From Paraburkholderia sp. FT54 (GTDB lineage Bacteria; Pseudomonadota; Gammaproteobacteria; Burkholderiales; Burkholderiaceae), in NCBI RefSeq assembly GCF_031585635.1, contig NZ_CP134195.1:2852001-2916000 (forward strand): a DNA stretch of 64,000 nucleotides, read 5' to 3'. Positions 17,149 through 27,722 of the stretch are shown piece by piece. Both the position numbers and the translations under genes were made by a program. Below the pieces are notes generated by a model. The model saw only the letters and a program-made list of their open reading frames with translations. It had not been told where the DNA came from and did no database searches. Numbering within the stretch: the first letter of the stretch is position 1; every line of letters starts with the position of its first letter.

Positions 17149-18477
17149 TCAAGCTGCAACGGTTTCCGACGCCGCTGCTGCGCCGGCGTGACCGCCGACG
17201 AGGCAATGCTTGTGCGCGACGTGATATTCGAATTCATCCCAGTAGTGCTTGAGCATGCCGCGAACCGGCATGGCCGCTGCATCGCCGAGCGCGCAAATCG
17301 TGCGGCCCATGATGTTTTCAGCGACCGAGTTCAGCAGATCCAGATCTTCCGGACGGCCGAGCCCATGCTCGATACGATGCACGACGCGATACAGCCAGCC
17401 CGTGCCTTCGCGGCAAGGCGTGCACTGACCACACGATTCTTCGTAATAGAAATACGACAGACGCAACAACGAACGCACCATGCAACGCGTCTCGTCCATG
17501 ACGATGACCGCGCCCGAACCGAGCATCGAGCCGGCCTTGGCGATCGAGTCGTAGTCCATGTCGGTCTGCATCATGATGTCGCCCGGAATCACCGGTGCCG
17601 ACGAGCCACCAGGAATCACGGCCTTGATCTTCTTGCCGCCGCGCATGCCGCCGGCGAGGTCCATCAGTGTCGAGAACGGCGTGCCGAGCGGGATTTCGTA
17701 ATTGCCCGGACGTTCGACGTCGCCAGCAACGGAGAAAATCTTCGTGCCGCCGTTATTCGGCTTGCCGATTTCGAGGTAATTCTGCGGACCGATCGCGAGC
17801 AGGAACGGCACTGCGGCGAACGTCTCGGTGTTGTTGATCGTGGTCGGCTTGCCGTACACGCCGAAGCTCGCCGGGAACGGCGGCTTGAAGCGCGGCTGGC
17901 CTTTCTTGCCTTCCAGCGATTCGAGCAGCGCGGTTTCTTCGCCGCAGATATAGGCGCCGTAACCGTGGTGCGCATGGAGTTCGAACGAGAAGCCCGAACC
18001 CATGATGTTTTCGCCGAGGAACCCCGCGCGGCGCGCTTCGTCCAACGCTTGTTCAAAGCGTTTGTAGACTTCCCAGATTTCGCCGTGGATATAGTTGTAG
18101 CCGACCGTGATGCCCATGGCGTACGCGCCGATGGCCATGCCTTCGATCAGCGAATGCGGATTGAAGCGCAGGATGTCGCGGTCTTTGAACGTGCCCGGTT
18201 CGCCTTCGTCCGAGTTGCAGACGAGATACTTCTGGCCGGGAAACTGACGCGGCATGAAGCTCCACTTCAAGCCGGTCGGGAAGCCTGCACCGCCGCGGCC
18301 ACGCAGACCCGACGCCTTGACGTCGGCGATCACCTGCTCGGGCGGAATCTTCTCTTCCAGAATACGGCGCAGCTGGGCGTAACCGCCGCGCGCCACGTAG
18401 TCTTCGAGATGCCAGTTATCGCCGTTCAGGCCAGCGAGAATCAGCGGTTTGATGTGACGATCGTGTAAAGACGTCAT
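17149..18477 (-). CDS. nuoF: NADH-quinone oxidoreductase subunit F (NADH-binding)
   Basis: 442 residues. The NADH/FMN site [13 protein letters not shown], the FMN-contact [14 protein letters not shown], and the N3 4Fe-4S ligands [11 protein letters not shown] are all present. It receives electrons from NADH and passes them through FMN to the FeS chain. Start at 18477 overlaps the nuoE stop as ATGA; reading further upstream in frame adds no conserved sequence. Confidence 0.97.
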   Translation of the reverse strand: MTSLHDRHIKPLILAGLNGDNWHLEDYVARGGYAQLRRILEEKIPPEQVIADVKASGLRGRGGAGFPTGLKWSFMPRQFPGQKYLVCNSDEGEPGTFKDRDILRFNPHSLIEGMAIGAYAMGITVGYNYIHGEIWEVYKRFEQALDEARRAGFLGENIMGSGFSFELHAHHGYGAYICGEETALLESLEGKKGQPRFKPPFPASFGVYGKPTTINNTETFAAVPFLLAIGPQNYLEIGKPNNGGTKIFSVAGDVERPGNYEIPLGTPFSTLMDLAGGMRGGKKIKAVIPGGSSAPVIPGDIMMQTDMDYDSIAKAGSMLGSGAVIVMDETRCMVRSLLRLSYFYYEESCGQCTPCREGTGWLYRVVHRIEHGLGRPEDLDLLNSVAENIMGRTICALGDAAAMPVRGMLKHYWDEFEYHVAHKHCLVGGHAGAAAASETVAA

Positions 18478-18959
18478 TTCGAAAGTTCCTCGAGCAGCTG
18501 GTCGATCTTCGCGCGGCTCATGAAGCTGCACATGCGATGGTTGTTCACCAGCATCACCGGCGCGTCGCCGCACGAACCCATGCACTCACCTTCTTTGAGG
18601 GTGAACTTGCCGTCGGGCGTGGTTTCGCCGAAGTCGATGCCGAGCTTCTGCTTCAGATATTCAGCGGCGCTGTCCGAGCCACCGTCCGGGCCGAGCTGGC
18701 ACGGCAGGTTGGTGCAGAGCGTGATCTTGTACTTGCCGACCGGCGAGGTCTCGTACATCGTGTAGAAGGTAGCCACCTCCTGCACGGCGACTGCCGGCAT
18801 GCCGAGATAGTCCGCGACGAACTGCATGAGTTCGGGCGACAGCCAGCCATGCTCTTCCTGAGCAGTGGCCAACGCCGACATCACGGCGGACTGTTTCTGA
18901 TCGACGGGATACTTGGCGATCGCGCGATCGATTTCTTTCAGGCCTTCAGCTGAGATCAT
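18474..18959 (-). CDS. nuoE: NADH-quinone oxidoreductase subunit E
   Basis: 161 residues, thioredoxin-like subunit with the N1a 2Fe-2S ligands: [10 protein letters not shown] and later [11 protein letters not shown]. The helical N-terminus ([20 protein letters not shown]) is typical. The start at 18959 ([14 protein letters not shown]) matches the family N-terminus better than the TTG at 18980; its ribosome-binding site is weak, consistent with coupling in the operon. Confidence 0.94.
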   Translation of the reverse strand: MISAEGLKEIDRAIAKYPVDQKQSAVMSALATAQEEHGWLSPELMQFVADYLGMPAVAVQEVATFYTMYETSPVGKYKITLCTNLPCQLGPDGGSDSAAEYLKQKLGIDFGETTPDGKFTLKEGECMGSCGDAPVMLVNNHRMCSFMSRAKIDQLLEELSK

Positions 18960-19090
18960 TTTCAGACACGACTCTTTCAATTCCTACCGAACGAAAACCT
19001 GTCGCGCGCTGCATGATGCGACAGACCCGGCGTTCCTTTGCTTGACGCGCGCTTCGGTGCAATCTGAAGGCGCGCTCTGATGAATACGTC

Positions 19091-20344
19091 CTAGCGATCC
19101 ACTTCGCCGAACACGATGTCCTGCGTGCCGATGATCGTCACGGCGTCGGCGATCATGTGGCCGCGCGCCATTTCATCCAGCGTGGACAGGTGTGCATAGC
19201 CCGGCGCGCGGATCTTCAGGCGATACGGCTTGTTGGCGCCGTCGGAGATCAGATAGATGCCGAATTCGCCCTTCGGATGCTCGACCGCGGCGTATGCTTC
19301 GCCTTCCGGCACGTGGAAGCCTTCCGTGAAGAGCTTGAAGTGGTGAATCAACTCTTCCATGTTCGACTTCATGCCCACACGCGACGGCGGCGCAACCTTG
19401 TGATTGTCGATCATCACGGGGCCCGGATTCTTACGCAGCCACTCAATGCACTGTTTCACGATCCGTGTGGACTGACGCATTTCTTCAACACGCACCAGAT
19501 AGCGGTCGTAACAATCGCCATTCACGCCGACTGGAATGTCGAAATCGAGCTTGTCGTAGACTTCGTACGGCTGCTTCTTACGCAAGTCCCACTCGATGCC
19601 CGAGCCACGCAACATCGCGCCCGTCATACCGAGATTCAGCGCGCGTTCCGGGCTGACCACGCCGATACCGACCAGACGTTGCTTCCAGATCCGGTTGTCG
19701 GTGAGCAGCGTTTCGTATTCGTCGACGCACTTCGGGAAACGCGTAAAGAAGTCGTCGATGAAGTCGAGCAGCGAGCCCTGGCGGTTTTCGTTCATCTTCG
19801 ACAATGCCTTCGCATTGCGAATCTTCGATGCCTTGTACTGCGGCATGGCGTCCGGCAGATCGCGATAGACACCGCCCGGACGATAGTAAGCCGCGTGCAT
19901 CCGTGCGCCGGACACTGCTTCGTACACGTCCATCAGATCTTCACGTTCACGGAACGCGTACAGAAACACCGCCATCGCGCCGACGTCGAGCGCGTGCGCG
20001 CCGATCCACATCAGGTGGTTCAGCACGCGTGTGACTTCATCGAACATCACGCGGATGTATTGCGCGCGCACCGGCACCTCGATGCCGAGCAGCTTTTCGA
20101 TCGCCATCACATAGCCGTGCTCGTTGACCATCATCGACACGTAGTCGAGACGGTCCATGTACGGCACCGACTGGATGAATGTTTTGGTTTCGGCGAGCTT
20201 TTCAGTCGCGCGATGCAGCAGGCCGATGTGCGGATCGGCGCGCTGGATGACTTCGCCGTCGAGTTCGAGCACGAGGCGCAGCACGCCGTGCGCTGCCGGG
20301 TGCTGAGGGCCGAAGTTGAGCGTGTAGTTCTTGATCTCTGCCAT
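19091..20344 (-). CDS. nuoD: NADH-quinone oxidoreductase subunit D
   Basis: 417 residues, the 49-kDa subunit that with NuoB forms the quinone site. It opens with [22 protein letters not shown] (quinone-site His) and ends with the hydrogenase-like C-terminus [14 protein letters not shown]. Not fused to NuoC, unlike E. coli. 9 bp after nuoC. Confidence 0.97.
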   Translation of the reverse strand: MAEIKNYTLNFGPQHPAAHGVLRLVLELDGEVIQRADPHIGLLHRATEKLAETKTFIQSVPYMDRLDYVSMMVNEHGYVMAIEKLLGIEVPVRAQYIRVMFDEVTRVLNHLMWIGAHALDVGAMAVFLYAFREREDLMDVYEAVSGARMHAAYYRPGGVYRDLPDAMPQYKASKIRNAKALSKMNENRQGSLLDFIDDFFTRFPKCVDEYETLLTDNRIWKQRLVGIGVVSPERALNLGMTGAMLRGSGIEWDLRKKQPYEVYDKLDFDIPVGVNGDCYDRYLVRVEEMRQSTRIVKQCIEWLRKNPGPVMIDNHKVAPPSRVGMKSNMEELIHHFKLFTEGFHVPEGEAYAAVEHPKGEFGIYLISDGANKPYRLKIRAPGYAHLSTLDEMARGHMIADAVTIIGTQDIVFGEVDR

Positions 20345-20353
20345 GGCGTTCTC

Positions 20354-20956
20354 TTAGTGTTTCAGACCGCCATAGCGATCTTCGCGGATCACGCGCGGCG
20401 TGATTTCTCGCGGCTCGATCGTCACAGGCTGATAGACGACGCGCTTCTCTTCCGGGTCATAACGCATTTCGACGTAGCCGGAGACAGGGAAATCTTTACG
20501 GAACGGGTGACCAATGAAACCGTAGTCGGTCAGGATGCGGCGCAGGTCCGGGTGGCCTTCGAAAACGATGCCGTACAGGTCGAATGCTTCGCGCTCGTAC
20601 CAGTTGACCGAATTCCAGATCTCGACGACAGACGGCAGGATCGGCACTTCGTCGTCCGGTGCGAACACACGCAGACGCAGACGCCAGTTGTTCTGCACCG
20701 ACAACAAATGCAGCACGGCCGCGAAACGCGGGCCGTCGTAAGCGCCCTCGGCGTATGTTTGATAGTCGACGCCGCACAGATCCACGCATTGCTCGAAACC
20801 GAGCGAGCGGTCGTCGCGCAGACGCGTTGCCACGTTGAGGTAGTCGCCAGCCTTCACGACGATCGTCAACTCACCGATTGCTTCGCTGAGGTTCAGCAGG
20901 AGGCCGCCAAAGGCCGCCTCGAGGTTCGCTTTCAGGGTCTCGAGTTTGCTTGCCAT
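20354..20956 (-). CDS. nuoC: NADH-quinone oxidoreductase subunit C
   Basis: 200 residues, 30-kDa subunit of the peripheral arm. The signature [25 protein letters not shown] is complete, followed by [19 protein letters not shown]. Separate from NuoD as in most bacteria. 21 bp after nuoB. Confidence 0.97.
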   Translation of the reverse strand: MASKLETLKANLEAAFGGLLLNLSEAIGELTIVVKAGDYLNVATRLRDDRSLGFEQCVDLCGVDYQTYAEGAYDGPRFAAVLHLLSVQNNWRLRLRVFAPDDEVPILPSVVEIWNSVNWYEREAFDLYGIVFEGHPDLRRILTDYGFIGHPFRKDFPVSGYVEMRYDPEEKRVVYQPVTIEPREITPRVIREDRYGGLKH

Positions 20957-20977
20957 ATTGTGGGGGAGGCGTTGGCC

Positions 20978-21457
20978 TTATTGACGGGCGATTGTGTTGG
21001 TGCGTCGAATCTTGGCCTGTAGCTGGATCACGCCGTACACCAGCGCTTCCGCCGTGGGCGGACAACCCGGCACATAGACGTCGACCGGCACGATCCGGTC
21101 ACAGCCACGGACCACCGAATACGAGTAGTGGTAATAGCCACCGCCGTTCGCGCACGAGCCCATCGAGATCACCCAGCGCGGCTCGGCCATCTGGTCATAG
21201 ACCTTGCGCAGAGCCGGCGCCATCTTGTTGCACAGTGTGCCGGCGACGATCATCACGTCCGACTGACGCGGACTCGGACGAAACACCACACCGAAACGGT
21301 CGAGGTCATAACGGGCAGCGCCCGCGTGCATCATCTCGACCGCACAGCATGCAAGACCGAACGTCATCGGCCACAACGAGCCGGTGCGCGTCCAGTTGAT
21401 CAGCTTGTCAGCCGTGGTGGTGACAAACCCTTCCTTCAAGACCCCTTCGATACTCAT
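20978..21457 (-). CDS. nuoB: NADH-quinone oxidoreductase subunit B
   Basis: 159 residues, holds the terminal cluster N2. The ligands are visible as tandem Cys in [12 protein letters not shown], then [11 protein letters not shown] and [11 protein letters not shown]. Start at 21457 ([11 protein letters not shown]) is preferred to an upstream in-frame ATG because it gives the family N-terminus and length. Confidence 0.96.
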
Positions 21458-21520
21458 TTGCTTTCCACTCCAGACGGGGCGGCAAGCCTTGGCCACCCAC
21501 GCAAACCGGCGATTAATCCA

Positions 21521-21880
21521 TCATTCCCAGTCGAGGCCGCCCTTCTTCCAGATATAGGCGAAGCCCAGCAGGAACTCGAGCAGGAAAATCATCATTGCCA
21601 TGAAGCCGGGCCAGCCGATGTCGCGCAAGGCAACGCCCCACGGGAACAGGAACGCGGTTTCAAGGTCGAAAATGATGAAGAGAATGGCGACGAGGTAATA
21701 GCGCACGTCGAACTTCATGCGCGCATCTTCGAATGCTTCGAAGCCGCACTCGTACGGTGCGTTTTTCTCGGTATCGGGCTTGTTGGGACCGAGGATCTTG
21801 CCGATACTGACCAGTGCTACGCCTAAACCGGTGCCCACAACGAGGAACAACAAGACGGGGAAATAGGCTGCGAGGTTCAA
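21521..21880 (-). CDS. nuoA: NADH-quinone oxidoreductase subunit A (TTG start)
   Basis: 119 residues, three membrane helices, with the conserved loop [24 protein letters not shown] that switches conformation in complex I. The start is a TTG at 21880 ([16 protein letters not shown]) preceded by GAGGATAG; the only upstream ATG in frame would add non-conserved residues overlapping the leader. First gene of the nuo operon. Confidence 0.93.
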   Translation of the reverse strand: MNLAAYFPVLLFLVVGTGLGVALVSIGKILGPNKPDTEKNAPYECGFEAFEDARMKFDVRYYLVAILFIIFDLETAFLFPWGVALRDIGWPGFMAMMIFLLEFLLGFAYIWKKGGLDWE

Positions 21881-21910
21881 GACTATCCTCAATCGGTTGG
21901 TTCTGAGTGC

Positions 21911-21935
21911 CGTCAGGAGCATAGCACTCCTGACG
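21911..21935 (-). promoter_or_regulatory. Hairpin and extended -10 element in the nuoA leader
   Basis: CGTCAGGAG (21911-21919) and CTCCTGACG (21927-21935) form a perfect 9-bp inverted repeat 31 bp before the nuoA start. On the minus strand its loop contains TGCTATGCT, which looks like an extended -10 element. It could be the nuo promoter with an overlapping regulator site, or a leader hairpin; no clear -35 is seen. Confidence 0.4.
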
Positions 21936-21995
21936 CGAAATCACTTCCGAAATGCACACGCCGCAAGTCCAACGCAAGCCGCACGCCAGAAGTGA

Positions 21996-22031
21996 AAATG
22001 CCAGCCGAAGCGAAGCAAGCGGCTGGCATTT
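21996..22031 (-). terminator. Terminator after tRNA-Leu
   Basis: AAATGCCAGCCG (21996-22007) pairs with CGGCTGGCATTT (22020-22031), 12 bp, followed on the minus strand by TTCACTT. It ends the secG/tRNA transcript before the nuo promoter. Confidence 0.7.
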
Positions 22032-22042
22032 AGATAACATTT

Positions 22043-22127
22043 TGGTGCCGACGGCGAGACTCGAACTCGCACAGCTTTCGCCACTACCCCCTCAAGATAG
22101 CGTGTCTACCAATTTCACCACGTCGGC
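22043..22127 (-). tRNA. tRNA-Leu (anticodon GAG)
   Basis: 85 bases including an encoded CCA. Acceptor stem GCCGACG/CGTCGGC, D-arm TGGTGAAATTGGTAGACACG, anticodon loop with T-GAG-G between CTATC and GGTAG, a long class II variable arm, and T-loop GTTCGAGTC are all present. It reads CUC/CUU leucine codons. The location between secG and nuoA is conserved in Burkholderiaceae. Confidence 0.95.
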
Positions 22128-22240
22128 ACTGCATGCAATCCGGGAAAACAACTTATAAAACCCGCGAATCGCTTCAAGACTTAGATTGTAACTGGTCTAA
22201 ACAGATTGTTCAACGCACAAAAGCACGTTTGAACGAAAAT

Positions 22241-22618
22241 TTATTTCGGCACGTCGGTTGCCGGGACGGAGGCGGCCGATGCCGGCAAAACAGCCGAGCC
22301 ACCTGCCGGTGCCGAAACAGCCGATGCAGCAACCGGTGCAGTCACAGCCGCGCCCAGCACGCCTGCCGAAGGTTTCGAGCGGTACGCGCCGAGGTAAGTG
22401 AGCGTCAGCGTGGTGACAAAAAACACCGCGGCGAGCACCGCCGTTGTACGCGACAAAAAGTTTGCCGAACCGGTCGCGCCGAACAGGCTGCCCGACGCGC
22501 CGCTACCAAAAGCTGCGCCCATATCGGCGCCTTTGCCGTGTTGCAGCAAGACAAGGCCGATGACCCCGAGTGCCGACAACAGCTGAACGACGATAATCAA
22601 TGTTTTCAAATACAGCAT
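22241..22618 (-). CDS. secG: Preprotein translocase subunit SecG
   Basis: 125 residues. Two membrane helices (about 3-25 and 55-75) flank the conserved cytoplasmic loop VLLQHGKGADMGAAFGSGASGSLFG. It assists SecYE in protein export. The tail is Ala/Pro/Val-rich low complexity, common in betaproteobacterial SecG. ATG at 22618 is preferred over the in-frame GTG at 22627 because AGGTGA is correctly spaced. Lies downstream of tpiA. Confidence 0.95.
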   Translation of the reverse strand: MLYLKTLIIVVQLLSALGVIGLVLLQHGKGADMGAAFGSGASGSLFGATGSANFLSRTTAVLAAVFFVTTLTLTYLGAYRSKPSAGVLGAAVTAPVAASAVSAPAGGSAVLPASAASVPATDVPK

Positions 22619-22700
22619 CACACTCACCTGAGTCTTTATTTAACCGCGCCACACACTACGTGTTTCACGGGATGGGGTCATCCTCGCCAAGGCGCCCTGC

Positions 22701-23480
22701 TTAACCGGCGACGCTCGTTGCGGCCGCCGCCTTGCAGATCGCCAGGAAATCCTGGTCTTTCAACGACGCGCCGCCGATCAGGCCACCGTCGATATCCGGC
22801 TGGCGGAACAATTCTTCCGCGTTTTCCGGCTTCACACTGCCGCCATACAACAGCGGCACATCCGCGACCGCCGCGCCCTTTGCCGCCAGACGCGCACGCA
22901 GGAACGCATGGACTGCCTGCGCCTGCTCCGAGCTTGCACTTTTGCCGGTGCCGATCGCCCAAACCGGCTCATACGCGACAACCAGCCGCGCAGCCTCTTG
23001 CACCGACAATTTCGCCAGCACTTCTTCCAGTTGCGCGCCGACCACCTGCTCGGTCGAACCGGCCTCGCGCTCTTCAAGCGTTTCGCCGACACAGACGATC
23101 GGCGTCAAACCCGCTTCCAGCACGCGCTGCGTTTTCACCGCGACCAGTTCAGCGCTTTCGCGATGATAGGCACGGCGTTCCGAGTGGCCGACGATCGCGA
23201 GCGTGGCGCCGAACTCCGCCACCATCGGCGCGGCCACTTCGCCGGTATAGGCGCCATGCGTGAACGCTGACACGTCCTGCACGCCCCATACGACCCGGCT
23301 GCCTTCCAGCAACGATCGAGACTGCGCGAGGTACGGACTCGGCACGCAAACCCCGACGCGCACGTCGGCCGGCAATTCGCCCGCGCCCTGCGCCACCGCT
23401 TGCAACAGCGTGGCATTTTCGACGAGGCACCCGTGCATCTTCCAGTTACCGACTACCAGCTTGGCTCGTTGTTTCGACAT
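22701..23480 (-). CDS. tpiA: Triosephosphate isomerase
   Basis: 259 residues, TIM barrel. Active-site elements are intact: substrate Lys in GNWKMHG, His in VGHSERR, catalytic Glu in [13 protein letters not shown], and the phosphate loop [10 protein letters not shown]. Interconverts dihydroxyacetone phosphate and glyceraldehyde 3-phosphate. 82 bp upstream of secG on the same strand. Confidence 0.97.
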   Translation of the reverse strand: MSKQRAKLVVGNWKMHGCLVENATLLQAVAQGAGELPADVRVGVCVPSPYLAQSRSLLEGSRVVWGVQDVSAFTHGAYTGEVAAPMVAEFGATLAIVGHSERRAYHRESAELVAVKTQRVLEAGLTPIVCVGETLEEREAGSTEQVVGAQLEEVLAKLSVQEAARLVVAYEPVWAIGTGKSASSEQAQAVHAFLRARLAAKGAAVADVPLLYGGSVKPENAEELFRQPDIDGGLIGGASLKDQDFLAICKAAAATSVAG

Positions 23481-23601
23481 CGTCTCGTCTTGTCTTGGCG
23501 GCGGACTTTGTTTGCGCTAACAGTCCGCCTTTCGGTTTCATGCGGCGTGCGCAAAACGCGCAATTTTACTGCGTGGGGTGGATCGGGTCAAACCGACCGC
23601 G

Positions 23602-24618
23602 TCAAGCGTCCTGACCCCAAGACAGTACGATCTTGCCGACATGCGTGCTGCTCTCCATCAGCGCGTGCGCGTCGGCAGCCTGCGCGGCTGGAAATACGCG
23701 ATGCACCACTGGCTTGATGCGGCCATCTTCGAGATGCGGCCAGACATGCTGCTTCAACTGCGCGGCAATCTTCGCCTTGAATTCGATCGGCCGCGGACGC
23801 AGCGTCGAACCGGTCACCGTCAAACGGCGGCGCAAGACTTCGTTCAGGTTCAGTTCCGCTTTCGCGCCGCCCAGCAACGCGATCAATACGATGCGGCCGC
23901 CGTCGGCCAATGCCGTGAGCTCGCGCGACACATAACTGCCCGCCACCATGTCGAGCACCACGTCGACGCCGCGGTCGTTGGTCAGCGACTTGATCACCTC
24001 GACGAAATCTTCAGTCTTGTAGTTGATCGCCCGCTCGGCGCCCAACGCTTCACATGCACGGCACTTCTCGTCCGAGCCGGCCGTCGCGAACACGCGAAAG
24101 CCGAGCGCATGCGCAATCTGGATCGCCGTCACGCCGATGCCACTCGAACCGCCCTGCACCAGCAGCGTTTCGTTCGGCGCGCCTTCGCCCTTGCCGAGTT
24201 GCGCACGGTCGAACACATTGCTCCACACCGTGAAGAACGTTTCCGGCAGTGAAGCCGCTTCGACATCGGACAAACCGGCCGGTACCGGCAGGCATTGCAG
24301 CAACGGCGCGACTGCGTATTCCGCATAACCGCCGCCGGCCAGCAACGCGCACACGCGATCGCCAACCTTCAGACCGAACGGGTTGTTCTTCTCGTCGATC
24401 GACCCTTCGACGATTTCGCCCGCCACTTCCAGCCCCGGCAGATCCGACGCACCCGGCGGCGGCGCATAGCCGCCTTTGCGCTGGAACACGTCCGGACGGT
24501 TGATGCCGGATGCGGCCACCTTGATCAGCACCTCGCCTGCTTTCGGCTGCGGCATGGGCCGCTCAGCCAGCTTCAGGACGTCCGGCGCTCCGAATTCGGT
24601 GATTTCGATCGCTTTCAT
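23602..24618 (-). CDS. NAD(P)H-quinone oxidoreductase, PIG3 family
   Basis: 338 residues, medium-chain dehydrogenase/reductase without catalytic zinc. Signatures: SGINRPDVFQRKGGYAPPPG (PIG3/TP53I3 type) and the NADPH-binding VQGGSSGIGVTAIQIAHALG. Likely one-electron quinone reduction with NADPH. The start at 24618 (MKAIEITEFGAPDVL) fits family length; an upstream in-frame ATG would add 33 non-conserved residues. Downstream of pnp, separated by its terminator. Confidence 0.9.
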   Translation of the reverse strand: MKAIEITEFGAPDVLKLAERPMPQPKAGEVLIKVAASGINRPDVFQRKGGYAPPPGASDLPGLEVAGEIVEGSIDEKNNPFGLKVGDRVCALLAGGGYAEYAVAPLLQCLPVPAGLSDVEAASLPETFFTVWSNVFDRAQLGKGEGAPNETLLVQGGSSGIGVTAIQIAHALGFRVFATAGSDEKCRACEALGAERAINYKTEDFVEVIKSLTNDRGVDVVLDMVAGSYVSRELTALADGGRIVLIALLGGAKAELNLNEVLRRRLTVTGSTLRPRPIEFKAKIAAQLKQHVWPHLEDGRIKPVVHRVFPAAQAADAHALMESSTHVGKIVLSWGQDA

Positions 24619-24721
24619 CTGCGTCAACTCCAAGATTGGATTGCGTTGCATGCCGGGATGAACACTAGAGTACCCGTTTCTCATTACCTGCAACGCAATC
24701 CATCCTGCACCCTTCATAAAA

Positions 24722-24754
24722 AACGGCCGGCGCGCATTCGCGCTGCCGGCCGTT
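24722..24754 (-). terminator. pnp terminator
   Basis: AACGGCCGGC (24722-24731) pairs with GCCGGCCGTT (24745-24754), with an inner GCGC/GCGC stem and ATTC loop; on the minus strand it is followed by a six-T run. Strong Rho-independent terminator 14 bp after the pnp stop. Confidence 0.88.
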
Positions 24755-24767
24755 GTCTGTTACCGCA

Positions 24768-26915
24768 TTACTGCGGCGTCGGTTCGCCTTGCGGCGCGCC
24801 GTTTGCACCTTCATTCAGCAACGCCTTGGCCGACAAACGCACGCGGCCCTTTTCGTCCGTCTGGATGACCTTGACCTTCACTTGCTGGCCGTCCTTCAGA
24901 TAGTCGTTGATGTCCTTGATGCGCTCGTTGGCGATTTCGGAAATGTGCAGCAGACCATCCTTGCCCGGCAGGATGTTGACGATCGCGCCGAAATCGAGCA
25001 GCTTGAGCACGGTGCCTTCGTACACTTGGCCCACTTCGACTTCCAGCGTGATGTTCTCGATACGCTTCTTCGCTTCGGCCATGCCTTCGCTGCTGGTGCT
25101 GGCGATGGTGACGACGCCGTCGTCCGAGATATCGATCGTCGTGCCGGTTTCTTCGGTCAGCGCGCGGATCACCGAACCACCCTTGCCGATCACGTCGCGG
25201 ATCTTTTCCGGATTGATCTTGATGGTGATCATGCGCGGTGCGTAGTCCGACAGCACCGTGTTCGCGCCCGACACCGCCGAGGTCATCTTGCCGAGGATGT
25301 GCAGACGGCCTTCCTTCGCTTGCGCGAGGGCAACCTGCATGATTTCCTTGGTGATGCCCTGGATCTTGATGTCCATCTGCAGCGCGGTCACGCCTTGCTC
25401 CGTGCCCGCCACCTTGAAGTCCATGTCGCCGAGGTGATCTTCGTCGCCGAGGATGTCGGTCAGCACGGCAAACTTGTTGCCTTCCAGGATCAGGCCCATG
25501 GCGATGCCGGCGACGTGCGCCTTCATCGGCACGCCGGCGTCCATCAGCGCGAGGCAGCCGCCGCACACCGAAGCCATCGACGAGGAACCGTTCGATTCCG
25601 TGATTTCCGACACCACGCGAATCGAGTAGCCGAATTCGTCGGCGCTCGGCAGGCACGCAGCCAGCGCACGCTTGGCCAGACGGCCGTGACCGATTTCACG
25701 GCGCTTCGGCGAACCGACGCGGCCCGTTTCGCCAGTCGCGAACGGAGGCATGTTGTAGTGAAGCATGAAGCGTTCGCGGTACTCGCCTTCGAGCGCGTCG
25801 ATGTTCTGCTCGTCGCCCTTCGTGCCCAGCGTGGCCACCACCAGCGCCTGCGTTTCGCCGCGCGTGAACAGTGCCGAACCGTGAGTACGCGGCAGCACGC
25901 CGGTACGGATTTCGATCGGACGCACCGTGCGCGTGTCGCGGCCGTCGATACGCGGTTCGCCGTTCAGGATCTGCGTACGGACGATCTTCGCTTCGATGTC
26001 GAACAGCACGTTGCCGACGGTTGCCTTGTCGGCCGCCACCGTGCCGCCTGCTGCGGCGTCTTCTTCCAGCTTCGCCGACGTGGCTGCGTAGACTTCCTTC
26101 AGCTTGGTCGAACGGGCTTGCTTGTCGCGCAGTTGGTACGCGGCGAGCAGGTCGGCTTGCGCCAGTTCCGTCACGCGCGCGATCAGCGGCTCGTTCTTCG
26201 CCGCCGGTTGCCAATCCCATTCCGGCTTGCCGCCTTCGCGGACCAGTTCGTGGATCGCGTCGATCGCGATCTGCATTTGCTCATGGCCGAACACCACGCC
26301 GCCGAGCATCACTTCTTCGCTCAGTTGCTGCGCTTCCGATTCCACCATCAGCACCGCGCGTTCCGTACCGGCGACGATCAGGTCGAGCGCCGATTCCTTC
26401 ATTTGCGGACGCGTCGGGTTCAACACGTATTCGTTGTTGATGTAGGCCACGCGTGCTGCGCCGACCGGGCCGTTGAACGGCAGACCCGACACGGCGAGCG
26501 CCGCCGACGCGCCGATCAGCGCGGGAATGTCAGCGGGGATTTCGGGGTTCAGCGACAGGACGTGGATCACGACCTGGACTTCGTTGTAGAAGCCTTCCGG
26601 GAACAGCGGACGCAGCGGTCTGTCGATCAGGCGCGAGATCAGCGTTTCGCCTTCCGACGGACGGCCTTCGCGGCGGAAGAAGCCACCGGGGATCTTGCCG
26701 GCCGCGTAGGTCTTTTCGAGGTAGTCGACGGTCAGCGGGAAAAAGTCCTGACCCGGCTTGGCCGTCTTGGCGCCGACCACGGTGGCCAGCACCACGGTAT
26801 CTTCGACGTCGACGATCACGGCACCGCTCGCCTGGCGAGCGATTTCGCCGGTTTCGAGGCGAACCTTATGTTGTCCCCACTGAAATTCTTTGACGATCTT
26901 ATTGAACATAGTCAT
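24768..26915 (-). CDS. pnp: Polyribonucleotide nucleotidyltransferase
   Basis: 715 residues: two RNase PH domains (first with [25 protein letters not shown]; second with [16 protein letters not shown] and the catalytic Asp region [19 protein letters not shown]), a linking helical domain, KH domain ([17 protein letters not shown]) and S1 domain ([28 protein letters not shown]). Phosphorolytic 3'-5' exoribonuclease of the degradosome. ATG at 26915 has GAGGAAA upstream; ATG at 26909 is an alternative. Follows rpsO as in most proteobacteria. Confidence 0.97.
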   Translation of the reverse strand: MTMFNKIVKEFQWGQHKVRLETGEIARQASGAVIVDVEDTVVLATVVGAKTAKPGQDFFPLTVDYLEKTYAAGKIPGGFFRREGRPSEGETLISRLIDRPLRPLFPEGFYNEVQVVIHVLSLNPEIPADIPALIGASAALAVSGLPFNGPVGAARVAYINNEYVLNPTRPQMKESALDLIVAGTERAVLMVESEAQQLSEEVMLGGVVFGHEQMQIAIDAIHELVREGGKPEWDWQPAAKNEPLIARVTELAQADLLAAYQLRDKQARSTKLKEVYAATSAKLEEDAAAGGTVAADKATVGNVLFDIEAKIVRTQILNGEPRIDGRDTRTVRPIEIRTGVLPRTHGSALFTRGETQALVVATLGTKGDEQNIDALEGEYRERFMLHYNMPPFATGETGRVGSPKRREIGHGRLAKRALAACLPSADEFGYSIRVVSEITESNGSSSMASVCGGCLALMDAGVPMKAHVAGIAMGLILEGNKFAVLTDILGDEDHLGDMDFKVAGTEQGVTALQMDIKIQGITKEIMQVALAQAKEGRLHILGKMTSAVSGANTVLSDYAPRMITIKINPEKIRDVIGKGGSVIRALTEETGTTIDISDDGVVTIASTSSEGMAEAKKRIENITLEVEVGQVYEGTVLKLLDFGAIVNILPGKDGLLHISEIANERIKDINDYLKDGQQVKVKVIQTDEKGRVRLSAKALLNEGANGAPQGEPTPQ

Positions 26916-27200
26916 TGCTTTTCCTCTTCGTAATACCGCGCGGACCAGAAGCGGCGCGGCAACGCCAGGACCGGCGCCGCATGGGAAGAGTAGTGTTATG
27001 CCATTCCAGAGAGCCACGCCCTACATCGAGTACGCGCGCGAACCGCTGGAATGACACAAAGCTCCGCCCCTGAAGCCCGGCCGTGAATCCCTTATTTGCT
27101 GCTTTGCTCTACTGCTTTACTGCTCCTGCCTGCCCCCGCCGCATGAACCGGCATGCCACTGCGGAGAACAGCCGGCGCGCATCACATGAAGCGCACCGTG
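26916..27200. other. rpsO-pnp intergenic region and pnp leader
   Basis: No gene is seen. CATTCCAG (27002-27009) and CTGGAATG (27046-27053) form an inverted repeat with a 36-base loop containing GCGCGCG, about 90-140 bases before the pnp start. In E. coli the pnp leader has a long hairpin cut by RNase III for autoregulation; this could be an analogue (inference). Confidence 0.35.
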
Positions 27201-27241
27201 CAAAAACAAAATGCCTGTATCAGTGGAACTGACACAGGCAT
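27201..27241 (-). terminator. rpsO terminator
   Basis: A 14-bp stem, ATGCCTGTATCAGT (27211-27224) against ACTGACACAGGCAT (27228-27241) with one G-U pair and a three-base loop, is followed on the minus strand by a T-rich tail (TTTGTTTTTG). It separates rpsO from pnp. Confidence 0.85.
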
Positions 27242-27261
27242 CTTGCTGAACGACTGGCCGA

Positions 27262-27534
27262 TTACTTACGCAGACCCAGCTTCTCGATCAGTGCGCGGTA
27301 ACGATCCGCGTCCTTACCCTTCAGGTAGTCGAGCAGCTTACGACGGCGGCTCACCATGCGCAGCAGACCGCGGCGGCTGTGGTGATCTTTCGTGTGTGCC
27401 TTGAAGTGAACGGTCAGTTCGTTGATGCGGGTCGTGAGCAGCGCGACCTGAACTTCGGGGGAGCCGGTGTCGTTAGCTGCGCGTGCGAATTGCGCAACGA
27501 CTTCGGACTTCTTGCTTGTTTCAACTGCGGACAT
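27262..27534 (-). CDS. rpsO: 30S ribosomal protein S15
   Basis: 90 residues. Full S15: [24 protein letters not shown], then the 16S rRNA-binding [24 protein letters not shown] and C-terminal [12 protein letters not shown]. Start at 27534 (MSAVETSKK). A candidate promoter -10 element TACAAT lies upstream at 27656-27661 on the minus strand. Confidence 0.97.
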   Translation of the reverse strand: MSAVETSKKSEVVAQFARAANDTGSPEVQVALLTTRINELTVHFKAHTKDHHSRRGLLRMVSRRRKLLDYLKGKDADRYRALIEKLGLRK

Positions 27535-27722
27535 GTCGATTTCCTTAAGAACTAGACAGGCGGTCACGGAAGAAAGGCCGTGCCGTGGGTTACCCGTGTG
27601 CTTTCAATATTGCCGACGCACCTTTGACAAAGGCTCGCCTCACAACGGGACGCGTATTGTAGCACAGCCGATTCCGGCCGCGAAGCCCGCTGTGTCGGGC
27701 GATGGCGCGCGCCGCGCCTGCG

